64,000 bases of DNA from Lingula anatina (lineage: Eukaryota; Brachiopoda; Lingulata; Lingulida; Lingulidae). The stretch spans positions 237,684 to 301,683 of the forward strand of contig NW_019775913.1 in NCBI RefSeq assembly GCF_001039355.2. Direction: 5' to 3'. The notes beneath the pieces were generated by a model. That model did no database searches and was not told where the DNA came from. It saw nothing but the letters and a program-made list of their open reading frames with translations. Shown in pieces: positions 33,851 to 44,449 of the stretch. Each line of letters begins with the position of its first letter. Positions within the stretch are counted from its first letter, which is position 1. The position numbers and the translations under genes were made by a program.

Positions 33851-34960
33851 TTAGTGCAAGGGGAAAACATCCGGAAAGAAATCAGGTTCATCCTTCCCAC
33901 TACCATACAGGATTTTCTTTACTTTTGGTAAACTTCTCCAGTGCAAAATCCTTTGAATACCTGGATGGGACTTATTGAATGCAGTGGTTATAAACTTTGT
34001 GGAAACTCTGTATTCCATATTGTGTTTTCTCTTTGCATTTCCTGGAATGTCAAAATACATGGCTTCTCTCTTAAAGGTTCGAAGCAAGTCAATAATCTCC
34101 CCGTTGGCGGTTTTAACTGTATTGTTCTTGTTAATCCACGTGTGAAAATAATCACGCGATAAACGGAAATCTTCAGAATCGGTGTAGGCTCCCTTTAACA
34201 CATTGTTCGAGTGATGCCTTTTATTTTTTGCGTACACCGCATTGCAAAGGACACGATTTGAATTATAAAACATCGCAGATATGTGAATGACAAACCACTG
34301 CGCAAAGAACCATGAGGTGTGATCTAAATCGCTTATGTATGGCAACATGAAGGAAATTGTGTGGCGGTGAAACCCGTCGAAAATAGCATCGAAATTGTAT
34401 TTCACCCCGAGTGGGGCTGGAGCATCGTGGTGGTAAAAAAAATATCCTGGAAACCCAACTGCCGGTTGGAAATCTAGTAAAAACAGTTCAAATCGATCAA
34501 AAGGGTTGCTTGGTAAATTTTTTCGCCACCAGCGTTTTTTATCCTTCTCATTTGATAGCAACAAATCATCGTCCAGAAACAGGTAGTACAAGTAGCCTCC
34601 GTCATTCCTTTTAGACGCACGTTCAATTGCTTCCCAAAGCAGCCGGTTACGACCTGTGGCGTGAGTGCTATTCGGAAAGTAAATGTCGCCTGTTTTGTCT
34701 CTGTACGTCAGCCATATTATTTCTCTATTCGGCGTGGCATTGAGACCGGGAATAGGGTGTCTTGATGCGCCTTGGACGAGATAGACAAACTGCGGTTGTT
34801 CTGTCCTTTCTGGAGAATCATTTTCAACTGTGCTACTTGATATCGGAGACCGGGTAATCACAGTGTCTGGGAAATCCAAGCGAGCCATATATGGCACCCA
34901 CAGGAGTATCACAGAAACAACAGCAAACAAGGAAAGGCGAATGCATTTCTTGCTCGCCAT
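33851..34960 (-). CDS. Type II membrane protein, glycosyltransferase-like, copy 2 (full length)
   Basis: 369 residues from MASKKC. I chose the ATG at 34960 because a TTTGTTTAG acceptor and the leader GATCAGAACTCAG, shared by all copies, stand directly before it; a longer open frame would run into the intron. Residues 8-24 form one membrane anchor behind a short basic tail, the layout of Golgi type II enzymes. A variable stem (about 25-55) is followed by a conserved domain: QFVYLVQGAS, EIIWLTYRDKTGDIYFPNST with one N-glycosylation sequon, TGRNRLLWEAIE, then YLYYLFLDDDLLL with the DDD at 130-132, and DHTSWFFAQWFVIHISAMFY. A strand-DxD-strand like this is typical of GT-A glycosyltransferases; that assignment is inference, and I do not recognise the family. 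It differs from copy 4 at about eight residues. Confidence 0.85.
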   Translation of the reverse strand: MASKKCIRLSLFAVVSVILLWVPYMARLDFPDTVITRSPISSSTVENDSPERTEQPQFVYLVQGASRHPIPGLNATPNREIIWLTYRDKTGDIYFPNSTHATGRNRLLWEAIERASKRNDGGYLYYLFLDDDLLLSNEKDKKRWWRKNLPSNPFDRFELFLLDFQPAVGFPGYFFYHHDAPAPLGVKYNFDAIFDGFHRHTISFMLPYISDLDHTSWFFAQWFVIHISAMFYNSNRVLCNAVYAKNKRHHSNNVLKGAYTDSEDFRLSRDYFHTWINKNNTVKTANGEIIDLLRTFKREAMYFDIPGNAKRKHNMEYRVSTKFITTAFNKSHPGIQRILHWRSLPKVKKILYGSGKDEPDFFPDVFPLH

Positions 34961-35117
34961 CTGAGTTCTGATCCTAAACAAAAATAAAAAGACGAAATTC
35001 ATTTAACCTTGATGTTCCTCTGAATACTCAGGACGTTGTGCTAACCAGCAGCTCTTTTGAAATAATAAGAAAGTACACACACTGGACAAAAGAAGTGTCA
35101 CCCCCTAACTCAGAGAA

Positions 35118-35118
35118 N
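35118..35118. other. Single-N assembly join
   Basis: Lies between the two 4.66-kb blocks and cuts family copy 3. Confidence 0.8.
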
Positions 35119-35454
35119 AGTTGCTTCCCAAAGCAGCCGGTTACGACCTGTGGCGTGAGTGCTGTTCGGAAAGTAAATGTCGCCTGTTTTGTCTCTGTAG
35201 GTCAGCCATATTATTTCTCTATTCGGCGTGGCCTTGAGACCAGGAATAGGGTGTCTTGATGCGCCTTGGACGAGATAGACAAACTGTGGCCGTTGTGTCC
35301 ATACTGGAGAATCATTTTCACCTATGCTACTTGATATCAGAAACCTGGCAATAGCAGTCTCTGGGAAACCAAAGCGAGCCATATATGGCACCCACAGGAG
35401 TATCACAGAGACAATTGCATACAAGGATACGTGCATGCATTTCTTCCTCGCCAT
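35119..35454 (-). pseudogene. Type II membrane protein family, copy 3, 3' part missing at N
   Basis: 112 intact codons from MARKKCMHVSLYAIVSV to the N, cut at the same codon as copy 1. Leader and acceptor are conserved. About 12 of 38 stem residues differ from copy 1, against two in the remaining 74. Confidence 0.75.
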
Positions 35455-36133
35455 CTGAGTTCTGATCCTAAACAAAAAGAAAAAGAACAAAATTAATTTA
35501 ATAAACCTTGATGTTTCTCTTCAGGAATACGCGGGACGCTATGCTAGGCACCAGCATATTTTAAATAATAAGAAAGTATTTGTATAACGAGGGTGTCTTC
35601 TTTCATTTGAGACAAAATAGATCGATTGTACTGACAAAATCATTAGAAAAGCATATTGGTCAGGTACTTGTGTTATTGAGCCAAATTAGGTGGCGTAAAA
35701 GATTTAAGAAAATTTTCTTTAAGGATAAATGACCAAATTATGAATGAAAACACCACAAGCCTATCACATATGTCGCTATGTGTGATGCAAATAATTTCGA
35801 ATCAGTACATGCAAATGGTACAGCGGATTGTTTTGAGTTTGTAAACTGGTTCATAAATATACTAAAAATGCCTCAATTCACGGCAAATAACATGTTACTC
35901 AGTCAGGGATGGATCCAGAGATATGATATGAATAACTTTGCCCTAACTAACAGTTTAACATGGAGTTCCGGATTTAAAAGGTTCATTTATTCTATGAAAA
36001 AATGCAGGTAGCCGTTATTCATATAATCTAATGGTAAATTTCTAAAGTGGTCACTGTCACCACTGTCAAAGTCGCTGTCATCTTGATGTAACGGGTATCT
36101 GGCTGAATGGAGCATCTTTTTGTAGGGCGATCT

Positions 36134-36159
36134 GCAAGGCCGGCTAGCCATGGCCTTGC
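36134..36159. promoter_or_regulatory. Conserved upstream hairpin, copy 2
   Basis: Same 26 bases as at 31469, 680 bp before the ATG of copy 3. Confidence 0.4.
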
Positions 36160-37319
36160 CAACAAAAATGATTCCAAGTTTGCTGAAAGATTCGACTGAG
36201 AAAGAGTACGTTTTTCAAGATTTCAAAAAATCTTCCAAATTTCATAGCAAATTTCAATCAATTTTGTACACCGAAAGTACACTATGAAAAAAATGACAAG
36301 GAATGATCCCTCCAACAGACGGAATATTACAGTAACGACTAAGGCAAAGCTTTAGTCTAGAAAGCTAATAATCTGATGCATATGTCAGATTCTCAAAAAA
36401 GCATGTTATTGATGAATGAAACAACAACCTGAGAAATCTGTAAAAAATATTGAGTTACTTAAAAACCTTTGTATATCAAGAGTTTTTGTGTTTTCGTGAT
36501 TTTTTTTCATGCTTATAATTATATGCATCGTCTGGAGCATGAAAAACATGACAAGATCCGCATTTGAACATCATATACAAATAGTAAAGAAGTGTTCTAA
36601 TAATACGAATGTGTTCAGGTGGCCCACAAAAACATTAAAAATGACAAAACATCTTGGTACGGTGAACGTATTAACTATTATGAATTACAGAGTCTATTCA
36701 ACCTATTCCATAAAAAGACAAATGCTTGCACATTAGCTATATCAAACTAAAATCACAAGGTGAGAAGTATATGTATATTACCCTGACAAAAGCCGTACAT
36801 TTATCTCAGTTTTCGGCCTTACATGCTACATGCATAGGAACTATTACCGTACGTACTATAAGGTGTGGTGGTGGACACATTGTAACTTTTGTCAGAATTT
36901 ATATTTATTGCAAGTGCAATATACGCTATATAAACAGACACGAGGCGACGTGAGGTCTTACCTGCGGAATGGGTACCTACACTGTAACATGTAAGGGTGA
37001 ACACTTGGGCAAGCCGTACATTTTCATACAAGAAGATCTACATCTACATTGTACATGTATCACAGTATCGAACCAAATACATTACACGTAACTTCTTTCC
37101 ACTCGTAAACGCTTGTAGAAAATATTTGACTCACAAGACAATTTTTCAAGCATGGTGCCACCAAACGTGTGCAATGTCTCCAAGCTTCAACGCCGAATAA
37201 AATGTTCGGGTCAGTGACTCGACCACACCTATCCATGCATTTCCTCTTCTTATAGGGCCTTACTGTCAAGTGACCGGTTAGGAGCATAGTTCGCACTGTG
37301 ATGCGTGACTTACCGGTAT

Positions 37320-37481
37320 CAGGCCCTTAGCCAGCATTTTCAAAGGGGTTCTTTTTCTGAAAAAGTGGAGTTTTTACCTTTTTCTTCATGTACCTAGAGC
37401 AAATTTTACCCCGAGTGGACTTTTTCCCCAGCAAAACAGGCGGTTCTTTCGAATGCCCCGACCTCCCTGGCTACTGGCCTT
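37320..37481. mobile_element. MITE, CAGGCCC family, copy 3
   Basis: Positional equivalent of the 32648 copy in the second 4.66-kb block; same insertion, duplicated with its host. Confidence 0.8.
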
Positions 37482-37929
37482 ATTGTTATGCACTTTACAA
37501 CTGGTACAGCAAATGGCACGTTTTGATTGAGGAGTTGATGTAGAAATCAGTCTCAAAAACGCCGAATCTATAGAAAATGATTTTTCTAATGTGACAAAGC
37601 TTTAACCCGGCCCCATAGACCTTTTTGTCACTATACATCAAATTTCTCAAGGTCAACAGCTCATATTTTAATCTAAAAATAAAAAAATTACAAATATCAG
37701 TTTATTAAACTCCTACTTCATGTAGATGAGTATTATTCGATCTATATTCCTATTTTATGGAGCATATAATTATTAGACCTATCTTTTAATTGAGTGAAGT
37801 TTTGAACCTAGGAGTAGGAAACCCCGATGTTCTTCTATCCGTATCCGGAGGACGGGGGCGTGTATCCTGAACCAGGGTCGCATATAATTATGTGAGAAAA
37901 GCACCATCATTTATCTAGAGACATACCTA

Positions 37930-38100
37930 TGAATGTTTAGTGATAAATCAATCTGTGGTCCTGGTACTACCAGTGGTAAAGGGTAGGACACGTGGAACAT
38001 ACATTGTTCCAGCCCTTTATAGACGGCAACTGCCGTCTCCCCGCCCGTACTCGATCAGAACTCAGGGGTTGAAGCTAGTTTTTTGATTCTATCAATACTG
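37930..38100 (-). repeat. Conserved element with palindrome and TATA, downstream of copy 4
   Basis: Equivalent of 33250-33420, with one six-base unit fewer (GGCAAC once instead of twice). Confidence 0.5.
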
Positions 38101-38507
38101 ATAACTTTTATCTGCTCTCCGTTTATATAATATTTCCCATTTCCGAAAATGTCCAAAATTTACTTAAATTCGAACCACTGGAAGAGAGTGAAATACTTAA
38201 TGCTCCTGTGTGTAATATTAAAGGCATGCCAAGCGCGGTAAATACGAGGTAAAATCGATGGGAGAATAACATAAACCTGTTTTTGAGTTCTAAAGTTTTA
38301 ATTGTGTACAGCTGAATGTGAAATCACCAGTTTACTTCATGAAAGTGGTTAAATTGTCTCTTTTTTCCTGCATATTTCATGTTTGTCCAAGAAAACAAGA
38401 TGATTTTGGTTGTTTGGTTGTGCACCCCCTTCAGAAAAATCCTGGGCTCGGCAGTGAAAGTAATGTCTGTTTTCCTTGTGGTGGGCGTAGAACGTATAAG
38501 AAGGGAA

Positions 38508-39617
38508 TTAGTGCAAGGGGAAAACATCCGGAAAGAAATCAGGTTCATCCTTCCCACTACCATACAGGATTTTCTTTACTTTTGGTAAACTTCTCCAGTG
38601 CAAAATCCTTTGAATACCTGGATGGGACTTATTGAATGCAGTGGTTATAAACTTTGTGGAAACTCTGTATTCCATATTGTGTTTTCTCTTTGCATTTCCT
38701 GGAATGTCAAAATACATGGCTTCTCTCTTAAAGGTTCGAAGCAAGTCAATAATCTCCCCGTTGGCGGTTTTAACTGTATTGTTCTTGTTAATCCACGTGT
38801 GAAAATAATCACGCGATATACGGAAATCTTCAGAATCGGTGTAGGCTCCCTTTAACACATTGTTCGAGTGATGCCTTTTATTTTTTGCGTACACCGCATT
38901 GCAAAGGACACGATTTGAATTATAAAACATCGCAGATATGTGAATGACAAACCACTGCGCAAAGAACCATGAGGTGTGATCTAAATCGCTTATGTATGGC
39001 AACATGAAGGAAATTGTGTGGTGGTGAAACCCGTCGAAAATAGCATCGAAATTGTATTTCACCCCGAGTGGGGCTGGAGCATCGTGGTGGTAAAAAAAAT
39101 ATCCTGGAAACCCAACTGCCGGTTGGAAATCTAGTAAAAACAGTTCAAATCGATCAAAAGGGTTGCTTGGTAAATTTTTTCGCCACCAGCGTTTTTTATC
39201 CTTCTCATTTGATAGCAACAAATCATCGTCCAGAAACAGGTAGTACAAGTAGCCTCCGTCATTCCTTTTAGACGCACGTTCAATTGCTTCCCAAAGCAGC
39301 CGGTTACGACCTGTGGCGTGAGTGCTATTCGGAAAGAAGATGTCGCCTGTTTTGTCTCTGTACGTCAGCCATATTATTTCTCTATTCGGTGAGGCCTTGA
39401 GACCGGGAATAGGGTGTCTTGATGCGCCTTGGACGAGATAGACAAACTGCGGTTGTTCTGTCCTTTCTGGGGTATCATTTTCAACTGTGCTACTTGATGT
39501 CGGAGACCGGGTAATCACAGTGTCTGGGAAACCCAAGCGAGCCATATATGGCACCCACAGGAGTATCACAGAAACAACAGCAAACAAGGAAAGGCGAATG
39601 CATTTCTTCATCGCCAT
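38508..39617 (-). CDS. Type II membrane protein, glycosyltransferase-like, copy 4 (full length)
   Basis: 369 residues from MAMKKC at 39617, after the shared leader and acceptor. All landmarks of copy 2 are kept: anchor 8-24, YRDKTGD, NST, DDD at 130-132, the WFFAQWF block and the HPGIQRILHWRSLP end followed by DEPDFFPDVFPLH. It differs from copy 2 by only a few residues (for example LGFP for LDFP, KASPN for NATPN, HHHT for HRHT). It is the minus-strand arm of a head-to-head pair with the broken copy at 41758. A conserved hairpin is 728 bp upstream. Confidence 0.85.
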   Translation of the reverse strand: MAMKKCIRLSLFAVVSVILLWVPYMARLGFPDTVITRSPTSSSTVENDTPERTEQPQFVYLVQGASRHPIPGLKASPNREIIWLTYRDKTGDIFFPNSTHATGRNRLLWEAIERASKRNDGGYLYYLFLDDDLLLSNEKDKKRWWRKNLPSNPFDRFELFLLDFQPAVGFPGYFFYHHDAPAPLGVKYNFDAIFDGFHHHTISFMLPYISDLDHTSWFFAQWFVIHISAMFYNSNRVLCNAVYAKNKRHHSNNVLKGAYTDSEDFRISRDYFHTWINKNNTVKTANGEIIDLLRTFKREAMYFDIPGNAKRKHNMEYRVSTKFITTAFNKSHPGIQRILHWRSLPKVKKILYGSGKDEPDFFPDVFPLH

Positions 39618-39776
39618 CTGAGTTCTGATCCTAAACAAGAATAAAAAGACGAAATTAATTAAATAAACCTTGATGTTTCTCTGAATACTCAGGAAGCTTT
39701 GCTATCCAGCAGCACATCTGGAATAATAAGGAAGTATTTTGAGGATGTTCTCTTTCATATGAGACAAAGTAGATCA

Positions 39777-41290
39777 ACTGCACTTACAAAATAATATTAA
39801 TCTTATTGAGCCAAATGTAGTGGTTTAAAAGATTTGATAATTTTTCATTAAAGTTAAATGACGAAATTATTAATGAAAAAGCCACGAATCAATCTCATGT
39901 ACCACTATGTGTGAATCAAACAGTTTCGAATTAATAAATGTAACAGAGGATTGTTCAAACAGTTTTAGATTAGTAAATGTTACAGAGGATTGTTCCGAGT
40001 TTGAAAACTGGTTTACAAAAATACGAAAGATGCCTTAATTCACGAGAAATAGCGTGTTACTCAGTCAGGGGTGGATCCAGTGATATTTTCTGACAGCCTT
40101 CCAAATTATTGTTGCTGATCTCCTCCACTGCCCTCATCCCACACCGGCACGCACGCGCGAACGCACACACGCGGTTTGGATTTACTCATGGGCCAATTTA
40201 TTGAAAAAATAATCCATGTTGTTAAAAGTCAAATGTATCCTGTTTTTTGCCACGTAAGAAAATGAGTTGTTGGTTCTGATGGGGAGCTTGTCCTAAAAGA
40301 TGTTGGACCAAACATCTGAACAACATCTTTTTGTAGGACGATCTGCAAGGCCGGCTAGCCATGGCCTTGCCAACAAAAATGATCTACGGAAATTCTTTTT
40401 CCCCAGTTAGCTGAAAGGATCTTTGCCCGGAAAATTCATAGCATTTGCTTCTTTTCTGTTTTTTAGGAAGCGATAGGTATTTTTGGCCTCCATTTCCACT
40501 GCTCGGAGCAGCGGTAGGTGAACGTGTCGTAAACAAATGCCACCTATTTCAAAAGCTTGCACAAAGCACGTAAAGACACAATGCTTGGTTTTCAAATTAT
40601 AAATCTTTCGGTTGAAATATCCTTAAGAAGCATACAAATAGATCCCCAAAGCAAAAATTTTATTTCGTGTAACGTATTACGATTGCGAACCATTTTATGA
40701 GGGCTGTTCCTAATCTTATATTTCCTCTCTTAAATTACCACGCTTTTTCGATTGTTTACCCAGGCAAGTTTTCTTCCGCGAAAGTAATACCTGGGCATGC
40801 ACATGCTTCAAGATTTTGATATGATCTAAACCACTCGAGGCGACCACAGTCTCATGACATATTGTATTGCCACCGAAGTTAGTACGAAAGTCACGGGATA
40901 CCATTACAGTCAAAGTAAGAAGATCGCCAACGAAATCTTGAATAGAAAAAATAGAAAAAAATACATACCTGTCTATGTAAACTTGAAAAATTCTGATCGT
41001 CTTCCATCAGACCGAGAAGATCTGCCCCTGTCGAGTCAGTTTCTTCGAAGGGTTAAGGCATATGCTAACACAGAAAAGTACTTGTAACTTTTCTTTAGTT
41101 AACTTACCTATCACTAACACTAATGCTGATAATTATTCTGACAAGTTGCACAATACTGGCCACGAGTGGGCGCAAACTAACTCCCTCTTAATAACCTGGC
41201 TTTTCTAAATACCAAAATATGGTTCTTTCTTCTAGTATTGTACACTGTATATGACAAGATATAGTACAGTGGAGCCAAGATAAGAATCTA
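39777..41290. other. Upstream region of copy 4, shared with copies 6 and 7
   Basis: 39830-40080 corresponds to upstream DNA of copies 1 and 3. 41030-41280 corresponds to 45860-46140 and, inverted, to 47390-47600 (shared GCCACGAGTGGGCGCAAAC, TCTAGTATTGTACAC). The unseen 5' UTR exon and promoter probably lie here. Confidence 0.5.
40345..40370. promoter_or_regulatory. Conserved upstream hairpin, copy 3
   Basis: Same 26 bases as at 31469 and 36134, although the surrounding sequence is clearly diverged. Confidence 0.45.
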
Positions 41291-41515
41291 AGGCTCTATT
41301 CCCATAGATTTTAGATCGATCTATCCCCGCGGGGAGTCTCACTAGATTACTTTCAGATAATCAGACTTAAATGTCCGTCCCGCCTACTACAAGCTGTAAG
41401 GGTGTAATTAACTTTCGCGTCCGCCCGGCTGACAGCTATTTAGCGTGAACCCCCAGGGAGTTAGGTCGATCTAAAGTAGGTCTATCTAATCTATGGAAAT
41501 GGGGTGTATGTCACG
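41291..41515. mobile_element. MITE, AGATCGATCT-ended family, copy 2
   Basis: Begins near GGCTCTATTCCCATAG and ends near ATCTATGGAAATGGGG; homologous to 28811-29020. It lies in the spacer between copy 4 and copy 5. Confidence 0.8.
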
Positions 41516-41757
41516 ATCTTTAACTATACAATGTACGGAGGGGCGGTGTCAGTGAATTATTTGACATGGATTAATAGGGAAATGATAACTTTAAACCGTT
41601 TTCTCCGAACCTTAGGTGATCTGAGAGAATGGATTCACAAAAGTTCCTGTTCAATTCTAATTGCGACCATCGTTTAAATATTTAAGTATTCAGAGTAACA
41701 TCAAGGTTAATTTAATTAATTTTGTTCTTCTTATTTTTGTTTAGGATCAGAACTCAC

Positions 41758-42843
41758 ATGGCGATGAAGAAATACATGCACGCATGTTAAGATACTTCGT
41801 AGTATATTACCTAGTACTACTTCATGATAGAAGACGACTTCCTTGGTTAAAAAATAAGGACCCTCAGGCGACTTCGCAATATTTACCACTTCATGGGACA
41901 TTTGTATCCAAACATGTTTCAGTTCTGGTTGGGTGACGAAATTAAACGAAAAGATCGATATGATGTTTCATTCTAGACTATATCATTTTCTATTTGCTAT
42001 ATCATTTTCAATAATCTTTAAAATTAGACAAAAGTTTTGGTGCGTGCCTTTACTCTCTGAATTCTCGATACTGCAATATCAATAAAAGGCTCTCAATCTC
42101 AAATAAAGACTCTTTTGAAAATGCGTGCTAGTGATTATGACTCGGAAATTGAACGGGTCGCTACACATATCCAAACACCCCTACTGAAAATCGTAAGTGC
42201 CCCCACTGTAATGACATTGAAACAGAAACTCTTTTTTTTTTACTGAAATGTAAAGAGCATAGTGATAGAAAAAGTACGCTCATGATACCACCTGAGCAGA
42301 ATACAGACCATGAAAAACTTGACTGGCTGCTCCAATATTGGCATTTTTAAATGATAGTTTAAAGTGAAAAATCGCAAAACTAAATGGTAAAACAAAGAAG
42401 TAGCTAGGCCTTTTATTCACAGGGAGCTCTTGAAATAGAGTTCATTATTTATAGAAGTTAAACTCACGGTTATATACGAAAACATATGAAAACAGCAGCT
42501 TATTAAAGCTTTTTTTAATCAAAATAAACTTGACCTAGATAAAATACGAACTATCATTTTACGAACTAATATTTTATCGAGCACTAAAATGTGTACAGGT
42601 AACATTTCACAGGCTCTTTACTATTAGTTCTATAACATGTATGTAAATACAAAATCTTAACACACGTATCCATTTTCGCTGTTGTCTCTGTGATATTCCT
42701 GTGGGTGCCATATATGGCTCGTTTGGATTTCCCAGACACTGTGATTACCCGTTCTCCGATATCTAATAGCGCAGGTGAAAATTATTCACCAGAAAGGACA
42801 GAACAACCGCAGTTTGTCTATCTTGTCCTAGGTGCATCAAGAA
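41758..42843 (+). pseudogene. Type II membrane protein family, copy 5, broken by transposons
   Basis: The leader GATCAGAACTCAC and ATG at 41758 give MAMKKYMHAC then a stop. Homology resumes at about 42664 after some 880 bp of insertion, with the anchor and stem (FLWVPYMARLDFPDTVITRS) to VYLVLGASR at 42843. There a 5'-truncated LINE begins and the rest of the gene is absent. The inserted 880 bp include another LINE tail (42120-42350). Its upstream DNA matches that of the 46-48 kb pair, so it was the plus-strand arm of a divergent pair with copy 4. Confidence 0.85.
42120..42350 (+). mobile_element. LINE ORF2 C-terminal fragment 1
   Basis: Translates to GRYTYPNTPTENRKCPHCND, then ETETLFFLLKCKEHSDRK, and a TAA at about 42348. 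The CPHC...E...LLKC spacing is the cysteine motif at the end of many non-LTR retrotransposon ORF2 proteins. A one-base frameshift lies just before it (IER to GRY). Non-functional remnant. Confidence 0.65.
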
Positions 42844-42893
42844 GAATGGGAGAGAGATTTGTCCTTTTATGATAAACTCAGGTCGTACATGTA

Positions 42894-43112
42894 TCACCCC
42901 ATTCTCATAGATTAGATCGACCTACATTGGATCGACCTAACTCTCTGGGGGTTCACGCTAAATAGCTGTCAGCCGGGCGGACCCGAAAGTTAATTACCCC
43001 TTATAGCTTGTAGTAGGCGGGGACGGACACCTAAGGCGGATTATCTGACAGTAATCTAGTGAGACTCCCCGCGGTGATAGATCGATCTAAAAGTTGTGAG
43101 AACAGAGCCCTA
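42894..43112. mobile_element. MITE, AGATCGATCT-ended family, copy 3 (inverted), inside a LINE
   Basis: Reverse orientation relative to 41291. The flanking LINE sequence reads CATGTA before and TATGTACAG after, against CATGTACAG in the uninterrupted LINE, so ATGTA looks like the target duplication. Confidence 0.8.
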
Positions 43113-43394
43113 GTATGTACAGACTATTTGAAAAGGAATATAAGGTCGAAAAATACGTCACATTTGAGTTTGACAAAATGACAAAATTACTGGTGGTAGG
43201 CCTACTGTTAAGGCAAGGTAGACCACCTATAAGAATAGAGATGGTGTGTGTGTGATGTTTGTTTTAGGGTCCCATTGAGTGTGGAAAAATACAGGACGAG
43301 AGACATTTTATATATGAATGTTCGGCTTACGTATAACCTCAAAGAAGATATTATGTCAAGAATTTTGAAGAATGACTTATATTTTTTAAAATTT

Positions 43395-43435
43395 GGATTG
43401 AACACTCACACACACACACAAACACAGAGAGAGAG
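43395..43435 (+). repeat. (CA)n/(GA)n microsatellite
   Basis: CACACACACACACAAACACAG followed by AGAGAGAG; the first run is interrupted once. Confidence 0.8.
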
Positions 43436-44449
43436 AATGATTTATGGAAAAAATTTGGAAAATATTTAATAGATATATTAAGTGCATCTTTATGATACAA
43501 ATATCTTTTATTTATTAGAAATAATAGGTACATATTTATATTTAGTTATTATGTAAATTTGTATTTAATATAAACTGATTGAAAACTGTTTAATATTAAG
43601 AAAAAACAGTGACTTATAAGCCCACCGGGGCTGGGTGCAAAAAATAAATTAATTAATTGACAAATTAAAAAAATTAAAAAGAAGGAAACACCTTGTGCAC
43701 TTTTTCCTTAAACGACGTTCTACATTCTTTCCATCAATAATTGAACCATCTACGGTATGACATGGTAGCCAGCCCGTGTCCCCGTGAAGTGCTAGGATAG
43801 GTAGAAATCGATGAAATCAGGAAAAGTAAGGAATTGGTTTATTTTGAGTGTTTTCACTATGAGAGTACATGTAGAATCCCCAGACTTTAAAAGCATACTA
43901 AGTCTAAAAGGGTGCAATACATGAAAAATGCAATATCTTATAGGACTGAAATTAGTTAAAAAACATACCAGAAATGTAAAGAACTACATACTCAAGTGAT
44001 AGGAATATGTACTGTCTGTATTATAAATGTCTCCATGCCTGCCAGAGACATATGAAGACCCCCAGAGGGCTGCAATTATTTAAGTACGCTTTGGAGTGCA
44101 ATGTGACCCATCAGTTTATTATAGTCCTACTTCATGTGAATGAGCATAATGTGATCCTTATCTCTTTTTATGGAGCATTTATTAAATGTATGTTGGGAGA
44201 ACAACATTAACCCGTTTCCGGGTTTCAAACTTTTAATTCTGCACAACTACACGTGAAATTCGCCAGTTAATTTATGAAAGTGTCTAAATTACCCTTTATT
44301 TTCCTGCATAATTTATGTTTGTCCAACGAGGCAAGATAATTTTCTTTTTTCTTTTGGTTGTCCACCCCTTGCAAAAATCCTGGGTTCAGCACTGAAAGTA
44401 ATGTCTTACTGTTTTCCTTATAGAAGGGGTAGACCGTATAAGAAGGGAG

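Larger units (their letters stand above)
30454..35117. repeat. 4.66-kb block nearly identical to 35119-39776
   Basis: Order in both: 5' fragment of a family gene, an upstream hairpin, an intergenic segment with a MITE, a downstream palindrome element, then a full gene copy (-). The offset is 4657-4665 bp throughout. Both blocks start at an N and the first ends at one, so it is either a recent tandem duplication or two haplotypes placed in series. Confidence 0.85.
42844..43780 (+). mobile_element. LINE ORF2 C-terminal fragment 2, with nested MITE
   Basis: Fragments FYDKLRSYMY (before the MITE) and YRLFEKEYKVEKYV (after it) join into the same order as the minus-strand LINE at 56.9-57.8 kb. It continues with RQGRPPIRIE and a degraded CDVC..YNLKEDIMSRIL region. 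Its far 3' part shares CTTATAAGCCCAC with that copy. It truncates membrane-protein copy 5. Confidence 0.75.

Noticed and set aside
33661-33978. 105-codon plus-strand ORF over the end of membrane-protein copy 2 (and at 38318-38635)
   Set aside because: Antisense shadow of the minus-strand gene and its flank.
34961-35002. N-terminal extension MNFVFLFLFRIRTQ of membrane-protein copy 2 and equivalents
   Set aside because: This stretch is the polypyrimidine tract and acceptor (TTTTTGTTTAG) plus leader; all copies have a good ATG after it.
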